From CAZJQD01 sp964548165 [NCBI: uncultured bacterium] (GTDB taxonomy: Bacteria; UBA8481): 30,107 bases of DNA. The position numbers and the translations under genes are program-made. Below the pieces are notes generated by a model. That model was not told where the DNA came from. It searched no databases and saw only the letters and a program-made list of their open reading frames with translations. Of this stretch, positions 7,721 to 15,915 are shown in pieces. How positions within the stretch are numbered: the first letter of the stretch is position 1; each line of letters begins with the position of its first letter. The stretch covers positions 1 through 30,107 of the forward strand of contig CAZJQD010000043.1 of assembly GCA_964548165.1 (NCBI GenBank), in the 5' to 3' direction.

Positions 7721-9739
7721 CTACTTCAAGACGGTCTTGAGCAGCCGGAGAGGTTCGGCCACGGACCAGGCCTGCCAGGGACAACCGCGGGGCTCGTGAG
7801 GGGCATTCCCGTCGGCAACCTCGGAGACGTGGCCCAGGCCGGCGTCAGCCAGGTGACGATCGAGGGGTTCAAGGAACTTGCGGGCCTCCTTGCGCGCTTT
7901 TGCCTTGTCCGGTCGCGTCTTGACCCACGCCTCGATGAAGGGGCCGAAGAGCCACGGCCAGACGGTGCCGTTGTGGTAGGCAGCGTCCCGTTCTCGTCGG
8001 CCATCCGTATAGGTGCCGATGTAGCCCGGCCCCTCGGCCAGCGTCTTCAAGCCGAGCGGGGTCAAGAGATCGCGGGCGCAGGCGTCCACGACCTGCTTCG
8101 CCCGCTTTGCCGGGAGAAGGATTTCCGGCAGCGAGACGGCGAGGAGCTGGTTGGGTCTCCTGGAGGCATCATTGCCACCGGGCCCGTCGATGACGTCGTA
8201 GAGGCACTTGGCGTCCGGGTTCCAGAAACGTTCCTGGAAGCTGGAGACGGCGGTCTTGTACAGCAGGGCCCAATCCGGTGTTTCCTCCGTCACGACCGCC
8301 TTCTTTGCGGGAGCCTTGGCCCGAGCGGTGGGCGTGGTCGTCTTCCTTCTCGGTTGGAGCGCCTTCATCGTCGCGAGCGCATTGATCCAGAGGGCCTGGA
8401 TCTCCACCGGCTTGCCGATCCTCGGCGAATAGCAGGTGTCTTCGTATTTCGCGTCCATCCAGGTCAACTGCGATCCGGCTTCGCCGGCCATGATGAGACC
8501 GTCTGCGTCCATGCGGATCCCGAAGCGGGTGCCCTCGCGGTATCCCTTCATGATGGCGCATAGCGCGGGCCAGAGGATCTTGAAGTCGCGGCCCTTCGTG
8601 GCCTTGAGGTATTCGCCGGCCACGACGACGTACCAGAGCGAGGCGTCGACGCTGTTGAACTCGGGCTGATCGCCCTCGTCGGGGAAGCGGTTGGGGAGCA
8701 TGCCTTGGTCGACGGTCTTAGACCATTCCACGAGGATATGCCGCGCCTCGTCGAGCCGGCCCGTGGCCAGGCAGAGGCCGCGCAGGGAGAGGAACGTGTC
8801 GCGGCCCCAGTCGGTGAACCAGGGGTAGCCGGCGCAGATCGTGGAACCCTCGCCGCGGCGGACCAGGTAATGCGTGGCGTTGTGAGCCAGCTCGTCCTCC
8901 AGGCTGCGAGGCGGGAGGTTCTCCCCGCCACGCCGCACCTTTTCGCGACGCTTCCAGCCCGGGACGCTGACGGAGTCCAGGGCGCTCGTGGTCAGGACGA
9001 GGTGATGCGAGGCGCCGGGGCGAAGAGAGAATGCCAGGACGCCCGGCGACCAGAGGTCCTCGACGTGGTCGAGCCCTCGTTCCTTCTCCACGGCGTAGTG
9101 AAACTGGTTGTACCACTCCGGCGCATGCTGGTAGTCGCCGCTATGATGCGCGAAGATCCGCGGGAGATCGGGGTAAGGCTGCCAGGAGATATGGCCCTTC
9201 TCCGGGCGGCAGGTGGGATCGAGCGTGGCGTTCTGGTGGTGGAGCACGTGTATGTCCCTGCCCGAGAGCAGGGGGCGGACTTCGAGGGTCAACGGGCGTC
9301 CCGAGATCAAGCGCCAGGTGATGACCGTGACGGGCTTGCCGCGCGGGACGAATAACTCCTTCTCGAGAGTGACGGTGGAGCCGTCGGCGAGGGTGAGGGT
9401 GTAGATCCAGGTCGGCCATGGATAGAGATGAAATTCCACGAGGTGGGAGAAGCCGCGCGGGGCCAGGATGTCGGGGACATAATGCTGGGTCGAGATGCCG
9501 ACGCGCTCGCGCTCGGTCACCAGGTGCTCTTCGAGCCCGTTGACCATGAGCCGACGCTCGGTGGGCGGCTTTGTGGCGACGAGCAGAAGCCCATGGTAAC
9601 GGCGGGTCCGGGCGCCGCCGACGGTGCCGGAGGCATAGCCCCCAAGCCCGTCCGTCTCGAGCCATTCACGCCGCGAGGCGGCGATGGGATCCTGGCAGAT
9701 ATCGGCGTCGAGCTGTCCGCGGGGCGTGGAGCGGATCAT
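7721..9739 (-). CDS. Glycogen debranching enzyme (amylo-alpha-1,6-glucosidase)
   Basis: The 672-residue cytoplasmic protein hydrolyses alpha-1,6 branch stubs in glycogen. The N-terminal domain starts with REWLETDGLGGYASGTVGG and RRYHGLLL, the GDE_N signature. The catalytic (alpha/alpha)6-barrel carries AGYPWFTDWGRDTFLSLRGL, LTWMDAK, RIGKPVEIQALW and YHNGTVWPWLFGPF, the conserved carboxylate-bearing motifs of the glycogen-debranching GDE_C family. A short Lys/Ala/Thr-rich insertion (about residues 460-485) interrupts the barrel. The ATG at 9739 overlaps the stop of an 8-codon upstream ORF (ATGA), and the only good Shine-Dalgarno site serves that small ORF. A TATAAT box lies about 67 nt upstream. 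No other glycogen gene is nearby. Confidence 0.93.
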   Translation of the reverse strand: MIRSTPRGQLDADICQDPIAASRREWLETDGLGGYASGTVGGARTRRYHGLLLVATKPPTERRLMVNGLEEHLVTERERVGISTQHYVPDILAPRGFSHLVEFHLYPWPTWIYTLTLADGSTVTLEKELFVPRGKPVTVITWRLISGRPLTLEVRPLLSGRDIHVLHHQNATLDPTCRPEKGHISWQPYPDLPRIFAHHSGDYQHAPEWYNQFHYAVEKERGLDHVEDLWSPGVLAFSLRPGASHHLVLTTSALDSVSVPGWKRREKVRRGGENLPPRSLEDELAHNATHYLVRRGEGSTICAGYPWFTDWGRDTFLSLRGLCLATGRLDEARHILVEWSKTVDQGMLPNRFPDEGDQPEFNSVDASLWYVVVAGEYLKATKGRDFKILWPALCAIMKGYREGTRFGIRMDADGLIMAGEAGSQLTWMDAKYEDTCYSPRIGKPVEIQALWINALATMKALQPRRKTTTPTARAKAPAKKAVVTEETPDWALLYKTAVSSFQERFWNPDAKCLYDVIDGPGGNDASRRPNQLLAVSLPEILLPAKRAKQVVDACARDLLTPLGLKTLAEGPGYIGTYTDGRRERDAAYHNGTVWPWLFGPFIEAWVKTRPDKAKARKEARKFLEPLDRHLADAGLGHVSEVADGNAPHEPRGCPWQAWSVAEPLRLLKTVLK

Positions 9740-9762
9740 GAGCGCTTGCGAGCGTTCCTCAT
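9736..9762 (-). CDS. 8-codon leader ORF coupled to the debranching-enzyme gene
   Basis: On the minus strand an ATG at 9762-9760 opens a reading frame encoding MRNARKRS and ends in a TGA that shares ATGA with the debranching-enzyme start. A perfect AGGAGG (9775-9770) lies 7 nt before this ATG. The larger gene has no in-frame ATG, GTG or TTG near that site. Translation of the enzyme probably depends on termination-reinitiation from this basic leader peptide. The ORF is too short to be conserved by chance alone and needs comparative support. Confidence 0.5.
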   Translation of the reverse strand: MRNARKRS

Positions 9763-9805
9763 CGGAAGGCCTCCTGGGAGAATGTGCGGCGTCACTGCGG
9801 GGGGC

Positions 9806-9811
9806 ATTATA
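9806..9811 (-). promoter_or_regulatory. Consensus -10 box for the debranching-enzyme transcript
   Basis: Perfect TATAAT on the minus strand (9811-9806). A -35 candidate at 17 nt (TTTCAG, 9834-9829) is weak. Transcription would begin near 9799, giving a leader of roughly 37 nt before the small upstream ORF. Confidence 0.55.
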
Positions 9812-9840
9812 GCGGCGGATATTCCGGGCTGAAAGGCGCG

Positions 9841-9866
9841 CCTTGAGCGCGCAGGCGTCCTCAAGG
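9841..9866. repeat. 7-bp inverted repeat in the divergent spacer, possible operator
   Basis: CCTTGAG (9841-9847) and CTCAAGG (9860-9866) are perfect inverted copies separated by 12 bp. They lie just upstream of the debranching-enzyme promoter and downstream, on the other strand, of the PilZ-like gene promoter. Spacing centre to centre is about two helical turns, as for a dimeric regulator. No regulator gene is visible next to it. Confidence 0.35.
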
Positions 9867-9915
9867 AGCGATGATAGCGGTCCAATTTTTCTCCGGGGTT
9901 GCGAGGATTCAGGCG

Positions 9916-9944
9916 TTACCCGGCGGCGCCGCCTTTGCTATACT
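9916..9944 (+). promoter_or_regulatory. Predicted promoter of the PilZ-like gene
   Basis: TATACT (9939-9944), preceded by TGC to make an extended -10, ends 9 nt before the ATG at 9954. TTACCC at 9916-9921 is a weak -35 candidate at 17 nt. The leader would be about 2-3 nt. Confidence 0.6.
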
Positions 9945-9953
9945 CGCGATCCC

Positions 9954-10697
9954 ATGGCCGATGTGAATACACGCCGGCAACCGCGCTACCAGGCCGCCGC
10001 CCTGTCCACCCTGGAGATCGCCCCGGTCGGGTCGCGCTCGCTCCAGACGGTAAGTCTTCTCGACATCAACCAGGCCGGCGGGATGGGGCTCTTCATCCCG
10101 TCCCGCGGCCTGTTCGACCAGCTGGCGCTGGCGACGTTCCTGGGACCGTGGACGGTCCTGAGGCACACGCGCGCCGGGACGGTCTCGTTCGAGGTCCGGC
10201 TCTTCAATGCCATCCCTCGCTATTACGACGGCAAGCAGGGTGTTCGGGTCTCGGCCCTGCCCTCGGCTCATGCTTCGGGCGACGCGGGGACACGGTTCTT
10301 CTTCGGGATGCGGCGCAAGTCCAAGCGGAACACGCAGAAGCAGATCAAGGTCCGCCTCCAGAAGGGGGCCATCAACCTCGCCTCCCAGGTGCTCAATATC
10401 GGCGACGATGACGGGGTCGGTCTCGAGCTGGAGGCCTCGACCATGGTGAAGGTGACCTGGGGCGAGATCTTTTCCGAGGGATGGCAGGTCACCGCGATGG
10501 GACGATCCCTACCGTGCTTCCTCCAGCGATTGGCGCACCATGATGCGGGCGTCGTTGTCGGCGCCGTCGCCCCGGGAATTACGCGGGGCGGGTGGCACGC
10601 GGAGAGCGAGAGCGCACCTGTGGGCGGCGCCGGGGATGAGCAGTTGCTCGACCTCCTGAATTCGGTCCTCAAGCAGAAACCCTCGAAGCGGAAATAG
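9954..10697 (+). CDS. PilZ-like domain protein with degenerate c-di-GMP motif
   Basis: A 247-residue soluble protein. Residues R7-x-x-x-R11 (RRQPR) followed by D37-x-N39-x-x-G42 in LLDINQAGG resemble the two c-di-GMP-binding motifs of PilZ domains (RxxxR and D/NxSxxG), with asparagine in place of the usual serine. The stretch from residue 10 to about 100 has alternating strands like a PilZ barrel. Residues about 115-245 carry a basic segment (MRRKSKRNTQKQIKVRL) and no domain I recognise. The ATG at 9954 is placed by a TATACT box 9 nt upstream; the open frame extends to 9843 but has no support. Function would be c-di-GMP reception, if binding is kept. The call is tentative. Confidence 0.55.
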   Translation: MADVNTRRQPRYQAAALSTLEIAPVGSRSLQTVSLLDINQAGGMGLFIPSRGLFDQLALATFLGPWTVLRHTRAGTVSFEVRLFNAIPRYYDGKQGVRVSALPSAHASGDAGTRFFFGMRRKSKRNTQKQIKVRLQKGAINLASQVLNIGDDDGVGLELEASTMVKVTWGEIFSEGWQVTAMGRSLPCFLQRLAHHDAGVVVGAVAPGITRGGWHAESESAPVGGAGDEQLLDLLNSVLKQKPSKRK

Positions 10698-10753
10698 AAC
10701 GGATCGCCGCGGCTTGCCTCCTGGCGGCCGCTTCATGACCCCGGACAACGCGC

Positions 10754-10782
10754 TTGCCTAAAGAGTACCGGAAGAGTACTGT
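10754..10782 (+). promoter_or_regulatory. Predicted bolA-glutaredoxin promoter (leaderless)
   Basis: TTGCCT (10754-10759), a 17-nt spacer and TACTGT (10777-10782) end 6 nt before the bolA ATG at 10789, so the transcript should start at or next to the start codon. The same -35 hexamer and spacings occur upstream of the SPASM gene at 21171. Confidence 0.65.
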
Positions 10783-10788
10783 ATAGAC

Positions 10789-11025
10789 ATGCAGACAGAG
10801 GAGATCCAGCAGAGGATCGAGAAGCAGCTTCCCGGCGCGAAGGTTGCGGTCATCGACATGACGGGCACGGGGGACCATTTCGAGGCCATCGTGGAGTCGG
10901 ACCTGTTTCGCGGGAAGCCTCTCGTAGCCCGGCACCAGATGATCTATGCCCTGTTTCCCGAAGAATTGAAGACCGAGCGCATTCATGCGTTCAAGCTGAC
11001 GACCCGGGCCCCGGGCGAGGCCTGA
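10789..11025 (+). CDS. BolA family protein
   Basis: A 78-residue BolA-family protein. These small cytoplasmic proteins bind CGFS-type glutaredoxins through a shared [2Fe-2S] cluster and take part in iron-sulfur trafficking. The order EEIQQRIEKQLPGAKVAVID, GTGDHFEAIVES, FRGKPLVARHQMIYALF and IHAFKLTTRAP covers the whole fold, with the conserved histidines in HFEA, RHQMIY and IHAF. It is closer to the short BolA2/IbaG type than to E. coli BolA. The glutaredoxin gene starts 18 nt after its stop, a genomic pairing that matches the known protein complex. It lacks a Shine-Dalgarno site and has a leaderless-type promoter. Confidence 0.93.
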   Translation: MQTEEIQQRIEKQLPGAKVAVIDMTGTGDHFEAIVESDLFRGKPLVARHQMIYALFPEELKTERIHAFKLTTRAPGEA

Positions 11026-11043
11026 GGGCCGAAGGAGAAAGTC

Positions 11044-11373
11044 ATGAGCGAGGATATCCAGGCGAGGATCAAGGCAGAGATCGAGACACACCCCGTGGTC
11101 GTCTACATGAAGGGGACCCCGACGTTTCCGCAGTGCGGCTTTTCAGCGGCCGTCTGCGACGTGTTTCGCTCGCTGGGCGTTCCCTTTCACGCCGTCGACG
11201 TGATCGGCACGGAGGGCTATCGCGACGGGATCAAGGCCTTCTCGAACTGGCCGACCATCCCCCAGGTCTTCGTGGGCGGCCAATTCATCGGCGGGTGCGA
11301 CATCACCCGCGAGCTCTTCGCCAGCGGCGAGCTCCAGAAGCTCGTCGAGGCCGCGGTCGCGTCGCATAGCTGA
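11044..11373 (+). CDS. Monothiol CGFS glutaredoxin (Grx4/GrxD type)
   Basis: A 109-residue monothiol glutaredoxin. VVVYMKGTPTFPQCGFSAAV carries the CGFS active site; this class binds a [2Fe-2S] cluster with glutathione and passes it to BolA and apoproteins. WPTIPQVFVGGQFIGGCDI contains the cis-proline and glutathione-binding GGCD motifs. The length and full fold are normal. AAGGAGA lies about 5 nt before the ATG, so this second gene of the operon uses a classical ribosome binding site while bolA does not. The [4Fe-4S] proteins and SPASM protein in the window are possible clients only in a general sense. Confidence 0.95.
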   Translation: MSEDIQARIKAEIETHPVVVYMKGTPTFPQCGFSAAVCDVFRSLGVPFHAVDVIGTEGYRDGIKAFSNWPTIPQVFVGGQFIGGCDITRELFASGELQKLVEAAVASHS

Positions 11374-11381
11374 AGGTCATC

Positions 11382-11416
11382 CGCAAGCCGAGCCGCTGGG
11401 GTCGGCCGCGGTTGCG
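11382..11416. terminator. Imperfect hairpin between convergent glutaredoxin and YfhO-like genes
   Basis: CGCAAGCCG (11382-11390) pairs with CGGTTGCG (11409-11416) with one bulged base. It lies in the 57-bp gap between two stop codons. No T-tract follows on the plus strand; the call is weak. Confidence 0.35.
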
Positions 11417-11430
11417 CGAAGTCGTCGTCC

Positions 11431-13971
11431 TCAGTCCTTTTCCATGATGGTGGCCGCCGCGGCGATGGCCGTGACGGTGACTACGGCCGCCAGGGAAGAC
11501 CGGCGGCCACGTTCGGCGATCCGCGAGCTGAAGCGGAACTCCACGCGCGAGGACCCGGCGGGAACGGGAACCGCCATGAAGAGATACTGGGCGGATAAGA
11601 CCGGAACGCGCTCGCCGTTGACGGTTGCCGACCAGCCTTCGTGGCCCGCATCGCCGAAGAAGAGCATCGAGGGAGAAGCGGCCCAGACATCCGCCTGGAG
11701 ATAGTCCGAGTCGACGCTCGTCGCTGCGACGGGCGTCGCGATGACGGGCGTCGAGGGCGTCTCCGCTGCCCGGACATCACGCGGAGGATGCGGGGGCGCT
11801 CCGCTTACCGACCCCGTGACCATGAGCATCCGCGACGGATCAAATCCCGGCTCCTGCAGGCGCAAAAGAACGGCGTCCTCGTTGGGAGCGCATTCCCAGT
11901 CGGCGTAGACACGAAGGCGCGGTAGCGCGCCGGGTCTGATCCGCACGGTGCCGCCAGCTCCCGGTTCGTAGCGTGCGCCCACCAGGTCGAGGAACCGCGC
12001 GTTGTCGCTCTCGTTCATCAGCATGCCGAGAAACTCCGTCACGACCTGCCGCTCGGGGTGGAAGGTCGCGTAGAAGCGCGAGACGCGATCGGAAAAGACC
12101 GAGTTGACGCCGCCGAACATCCGGACGCCGTGCATGGCAGGGATGTTGCTCGCGAGCTCGAACGGCTCGATCTCGAGGACGAGGTTGGGTCGGTTGACGC
12201 GGTAGAGCGCGAGGTTGAGGCGTCCCTCGCTCTCCCCGGGAGCGGTCGCGGCATCGGCGTTCTCGAATGCGAACCGGTCGCGCGGCCGCCTGTAAAGCCG
12301 GTCCGGATCGATGAAAGGCTCGTTCACGACGACGCGCGAGAAGATCCGGGAGACGGGAACGAGATCGGCGAGCGTAGCCGCGAGGACGAGGCTGGGCGAG
12401 AGGGTGCCTGTCCGCCGGCGCGCGCCCAGGAGGATCATGGCCAGGCCGAATCGGGCAGTGCCGAGCGCGGCGACGATCGCGCTTTCCGGCACGGTGATAT
12501 TCGGCGTGCGCTCGAGATTCACCAGGCGGAGCGATTCCGCGGCCAGGAGCGCGCCTGCCGCCAGCGTTCGTAATCGGGTGGCCGGGACCGGGGCGAGGAC
12601 GAGGACCAGGGCACCGGAAGCCAGGACCAGCTGTCGCGATTCGAACCGGGCGAGCTCCCCGAGCGGCGGGGACGGAGTCTCTGCGCCCGGGACGAGCTGG
12701 CTCGGGACCTTGCGCCAGGAATTGGCCGCCGCGGCCAGGATGGCGGCCCCTGCGGCCAGGACGAGGGTGGTCTCCGAACGAGTCGCCGGCCGACCATCGA
12801 CCTCCATCACCTCCGCCTGGCGAAACGCCGTCATCACGCTGAGTGGGTGCAGGACGAAGAGGGCGCTGGGATGAGCGAAGAGGGGAAGGGCGCGGTTCAA
12901 GAGGCGAACGACGGGCAGGTTCATGCGCCAGGCGGCGAGCAGAAAGAGCATCGCGGCCGGGAGCAGATTGCGGCGGGAGGGCGCGACCAACGAGAGGATC
13001 GTGAAGAACGATGCGGCGGCTCCCGCGTAAAGAGGCGGGTATCCCTGGACATGAATGCCCATGCCGTTCGCCAGGACGATGGGCATGGACGGCGCGGCCT
13101 GGGTGCCGAAGAGCTCGGGGATGAACGTCGAGAGGTGACGCACGGCGGAGTTGCAGTTGGCCGCGAGCGTGCGCGCATCGCGAACACGGCGCGACGCCCG
13201 AAGCTCGCTCACCATGGGGATCAGCCGGCCGGAGGCGAGGGCGGCGCCGGCGAGGAGCGCGAAGGCGGCGTGCAGGAAAAGCGGCGTCCTGTGACGGGGC
13301 GATTCGAGGGCCTTGATGAGGATGAGCGCGGTGACGCCGGTGAGCGTGTAGATCGCATACGTGATGTGACTCGCGAGATAGACGAGAGCGACGGCGCCTG
13401 CCGCAAGGAGCATGGTGAGACCGGCGGCGCGGCGTGCGTGCCCGAGAACCAGGTCGGCGTACAGCAGCGAGAGTGCCTGGGTTGTCGGGGCCGGGTACAG
13501 CGACGGCGCGACGACGCTTGGAACGCTCAGCTGGTAGGCATAGGACGCCGTGCGCGCCCATCGGCTGCCCAGAAGGTGCGAGAAGACACGCTCGGCGAGC
13601 CATCCCGAGAGAGCCATCTCGAACAGCGTCCGCGCCGTCAGGGCAAGCAGAAGGCGCTGGGGCTTGGTCGAGGGGAGAAGGCGGTTGAAAGGGGAGGCGT
13701 CGTGATTGTGCGCGCTCCCCGTGAAGTCCATGCCGCAACCGATGGCGGGATTCCAGGCCCCCTGGTTCGCGGAAGAGCGTCGCATGAGGATGTTCGGGAT
13801 GAAGTGGTAGCGGTTGTCCGTGCTGGCGCGAAGCCCACGCTTCTTGAGCAGGAAGGGCAGGAAGATCGGGACCAGGAGGACGGCATGGCCGACGAACGAA
13901 AGGAGCGGCCGCGAGGCGGACGAGCGCGTCTTGGCGCGGCCCGTCCTCGCGAGGGTTCCGCGGCGGCTCAA
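11431..13971 (-). CDS. YfhO-like multi-pass membrane protein
   Basis: About 846 residues with many hydrophobic segments (for example LLSFVGHAVLLVPIFLPFLL near the start, LTMLLAAGAVALVYLASHIT, TTLVLAAGAAILAAAA and LVLASGALVLVLAPV), and a C-terminal soluble part ending with FFGDAGHEGWSATVNGERV and VPVPAGSSRVEFRF, the YfhO-family ending. YfhO proteins are GT-C-like membrane glycosyltransferases, some decorating teichoic acids with lipid-linked sugars. The open frame runs up to 14322, but that part lies inside the preceding gene and is Arg/Pro-rich shadow. The best start is TTG at 13971, which overlaps the previous stop as TTGA; there is no in-frame ATG until after the first membrane segment. It is last in a four-gene minus-strand run and is probably the membrane enzyme of that glycan module. 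Confidence 0.78.
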   Translation of the reverse strand: MSRRGTLARTGRAKTRSSASRPLLSFVGHAVLLVPIFLPFLLKKRGLRASTDNRYHFIPNILMRRSSANQGAWNPAIGCGMDFTGSAHNHDASPFNRLLPSTKPQRLLLALTARTLFEMALSGWLAERVFSHLLGSRWARTASYAYQLSVPSVVAPSLYPAPTTQALSLLYADLVLGHARRAAGLTMLLAAGAVALVYLASHITYAIYTLTGVTALILIKALESPRHRTPLFLHAAFALLAGAALASGRLIPMVSELRASRRVRDARTLAANCNSAVRHLSTFIPELFGTQAAPSMPIVLANGMGIHVQGYPPLYAGAAASFFTILSLVAPSRRNLLPAAMLFLLAAWRMNLPVVRLLNRALPLFAHPSALFVLHPLSVMTAFRQAEVMEVDGRPATRSETTLVLAAGAAILAAAANSWRKVPSQLVPGAETPSPPLGELARFESRQLVLASGALVLVLAPVPATRLRTLAAGALLAAESLRLVNLERTPNITVPESAIVAALGTARFGLAMILLGARRRTGTLSPSLVLAATLADLVPVSRIFSRVVVNEPFIDPDRLYRRPRDRFAFENADAATAPGESEGRLNLALYRVNRPNLVLEIEPFELASNIPAMHGVRMFGGVNSVFSDRVSRFYATFHPERQVVTEFLGMLMNESDNARFLDLVGARYEPGAGGTVRIRPGALPRLRVYADWECAPNEDAVLLRLQEPGFDPSRMLMVTGSVSGAPPHPPRDVRAAETPSTPVIATPVAATSVDSDYLQADVWAASPSMLFFGDAGHEGWSATVNGERVPVLSAQYLFMAVPVPAGSSRVEFRFSSRIAERGRRSSLAAVVTVTAIAAAATIMEKD

Positions 13972-15866
13972 GGCTTTCGCGGCTCCGCTTGGGCTTGCAG
14001 GAAGCGTTCCACCGCCGCCAGGGCCCGATCCGCCGCGCCTCCGGTGCCGGTGAAATCCGGATTGATGTTCTTGTCCCTGAGAAACGAGTCGTCCGGGTGC
14101 GCGATGGGCTCGAAGCGTCCTTCGGTGAGCCGCCGGTCGAGCGTGTCGAGGAACGCGTCGAGATCGAGATGAAGATCCGCACGGCGCTGGACGAGTTGCA
14201 GATCGTAGTCGCTCCCTTCGAGCGCGGGGTTGCGGCAGAGGAGGAGAATGGGGGCGCGGGTCAGGGCGGCCTCGGCAAACGGCGATGAGATCGAGTCGAG
14301 GACGACGAGATCGGACGCCCACATCAGGTCCTTGGCGGGCGTTTCCGTCACGAGACGAATATGGTCGGGGAGCGGATCGCGGAAGAGGTGAGGGTGGAAG
14401 CCCCAGGGGAGCAGTGGCTTCCAGAGAACATCGATCTCGGGGTGCCGCTCGAAGATCTCGAAGACGCGCCTCTGCATCCGGTATTGCCAGACAGGTTCCT
14501 CGGGGCAGTTGACCCAGCGCCGCGTGTGCTCGACCCAGTTCGGTACGAAGAGACAGACCGGGCGATCACCTCGCCGCCACTCAGCGCGGATCGCGGCGGC
14601 GGCCTCCGGTCGACGGCGCTTGGCGAGAGCCTCGATACGCGAAGACCCCACGGCGACGGCGTTACTGCGGACCGTGGAAGACCCACAGCACCCGCGTTCG
14701 GGATCTTCCCAGGTCAGGTAGAGGTCAGCTTCGGGGAGCTGGTTCCAGGCGAAGGGATACGGTGTCTGGGACCAGCCGTGGCAGTACTGGACGCGCGGGA
14801 TGCCGAGAGCGCGCGCGGCCGGCAGGAAGGCCATCTCCCAGGAGTACCCGGTCGAGCCGCCGATGACGACGCGCGGCCGGACACGCTCCAGGATCTTCAA
14901 GGCGACCTGGTGGTTCTCCCAGAAGGCGGGGATGAGCCCGAGGAAGATGTATTCCATGCGGCCGTCGAGGACAGATCGGAGGGCGCGACCGGAGGAGCCA
15001 AAGACATCCCAGTGATCGAGGTCGTCGCGAAAGAGCTCGTCGTAGGCGCGCTCGAGGCGTCGGCGGAGTCCGAACGGGGGATAGAAGCCCGGTCGCTCCG
15101 CCGCCAGGTCGGGACCGAAGAGCGAGGTGATTCCGCGCTCCCGAGAACGCTCGCGCATGGACGCCAGCTCGTATGCGGGCGAGAGGAAGAGCCAGCCGTC
15201 GCGCGGCGCGCGTCCGAGATCGAGCGCCGCGAGGCGGGGCGGCAGGTCGGCTGAGAGCGCGGGTGGAGCTTCGGGACCGCGATGGAGCGGGATGCGTGCA
15301 TGCTCGCAGAGGGGTGGCAGGACGAGGCCATAGAGCGACTCGCGAAAGTAGAGCTCGGGGCGCGGCATGGGGGGCTGGCCGGGACCGTGGAGGCGCTGCG
15401 CCACGGCGCGCGTGACGGCGGGGATGCGCGGGACGGGGAATGGCGGCCAGGAGACGCGGGAACAGGGGGGCGTGGGTGCGATCCAGGCGGCGCCCGGTTG
15501 CAGGATGCGGAATGACTCTTCAATGAGGTGTGTCGCGAAGAGGACGGATTCGTGAAGGCACGTGAACGCGTGTGCGAAGGCGCGGAACGGTTGGAATCCG
15601 GCTTCGCGAAACTCGGGGAAGCGCGCGGCTAATTCGCCGTCAATCCGATGGATGAATGCCGTGCGGAGCTCGTGGGCCTCCTGACCGAACTTCTTGAAGA
15701 GCGACGGGTCGCGCAGGTCCGAGGGGATGACATGGTCGCGGCCATCGGCCTCGAGGACGGCGGCCGCCTCGGGCAGGAGAGCCACGAGGATGTCGGCCTT
15801 GAGCGCGTCCGGGTGGCGGGCGTCAGCGGCCGTACGCATGTAAGCGACTCGTCGTGAACCGGTCAT
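13968..15866 (-). CDS. CDP-glycerol-transferase-like GT-B protein
   Basis: A 632-residue cytoplasmic or peripheral protein without membrane segments. The C-terminal half (about residues 330-630) resembles the GT-B fold of CDP-glycerol glycerophosphotransferases and capsule synthases: RVVIGGSTGYSWEMAFLPAA, GIPRVQYCHGW, DLYLTWEDPE, NAVAVGSSRIEAL, DLMWASDLVVLDSISSPFAE and a final NPDFTGTGGAADRALAAVERF. The N-terminal 300 residues, rich in Pro and Arg, are not recognised. Similar proteins are large polymerising or phosphotransferase enzymes in surface-polysaccharide loci. Its TGA overlaps the TTG of the YfhO-like gene. Start at 15866 is 49 nt after the preceding stop; a second ATG at 15839 is possible. 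The substrate is unknown. Confidence 0.62.
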   Translation of the reverse strand: MTGSRRVAYMRTAADARHPDALKADILVALLPEAAAVLEADGRDHVIPSDLRDPSLFKKFGQEAHELRTAFIHRIDGELAARFPEFREAGFQPFRAFAHAFTCLHESVLFATHLIEESFRILQPGAAWIAPTPPCSRVSWPPFPVPRIPAVTRAVAQRLHGPGQPPMPRPELYFRESLYGLVLPPLCEHARIPLHRGPEAPPALSADLPPRLAALDLGRAPRDGWLFLSPAYELASMRERSRERGITSLFGPDLAAERPGFYPPFGLRRRLERAYDELFRDDLDHWDVFGSSGRALRSVLDGRMEYIFLGLIPAFWENHQVALKILERVRPRVVIGGSTGYSWEMAFLPAARALGIPRVQYCHGWSQTPYPFAWNQLPEADLYLTWEDPERGCCGSSTVRSNAVAVGSSRIEALAKRRRPEAAAAIRAEWRRGDRPVCLFVPNWVEHTRRWVNCPEEPVWQYRMQRRVFEIFERHPEIDVLWKPLLPWGFHPHLFRDPLPDHIRLVTETPAKDLMWASDLVVLDSISSPFAEAALTRAPILLLCRNPALEGSDYDLQLVQRRADLHLDLDAFLDTLDRRLTEGRFEPIAHPDDSFLRDKNINPDFTGTGGAADRALAAVERFLQAQAEPRKP

Positions 15867-15915
15867 CGGTTGAGCTCGCCTTCGGTAGCCCTGTCGCGCG
15901 TGCCTGCCATTGCGG

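Noticed and set aside
10669-11091. 140-codon minus-strand frame opposite bolA
   Set aside because: Antisense to a clear BolA gene with its own promoter; no domain.
12847-14172. 441-codon plus-strand frame
   Set aside because: Antisense to the YfhO-like and GT-B genes, low-complexity Glu/Gly/Arg composition and no recognisable domain.
13972-14322. N-terminal extension of the YfhO-like frame
   Set aside because: It overlaps the GT-B gene and encodes an Arg/Pro/Ser-rich sequence; the TTG at 13971 with TTGA overlap gives a natural N-terminus.
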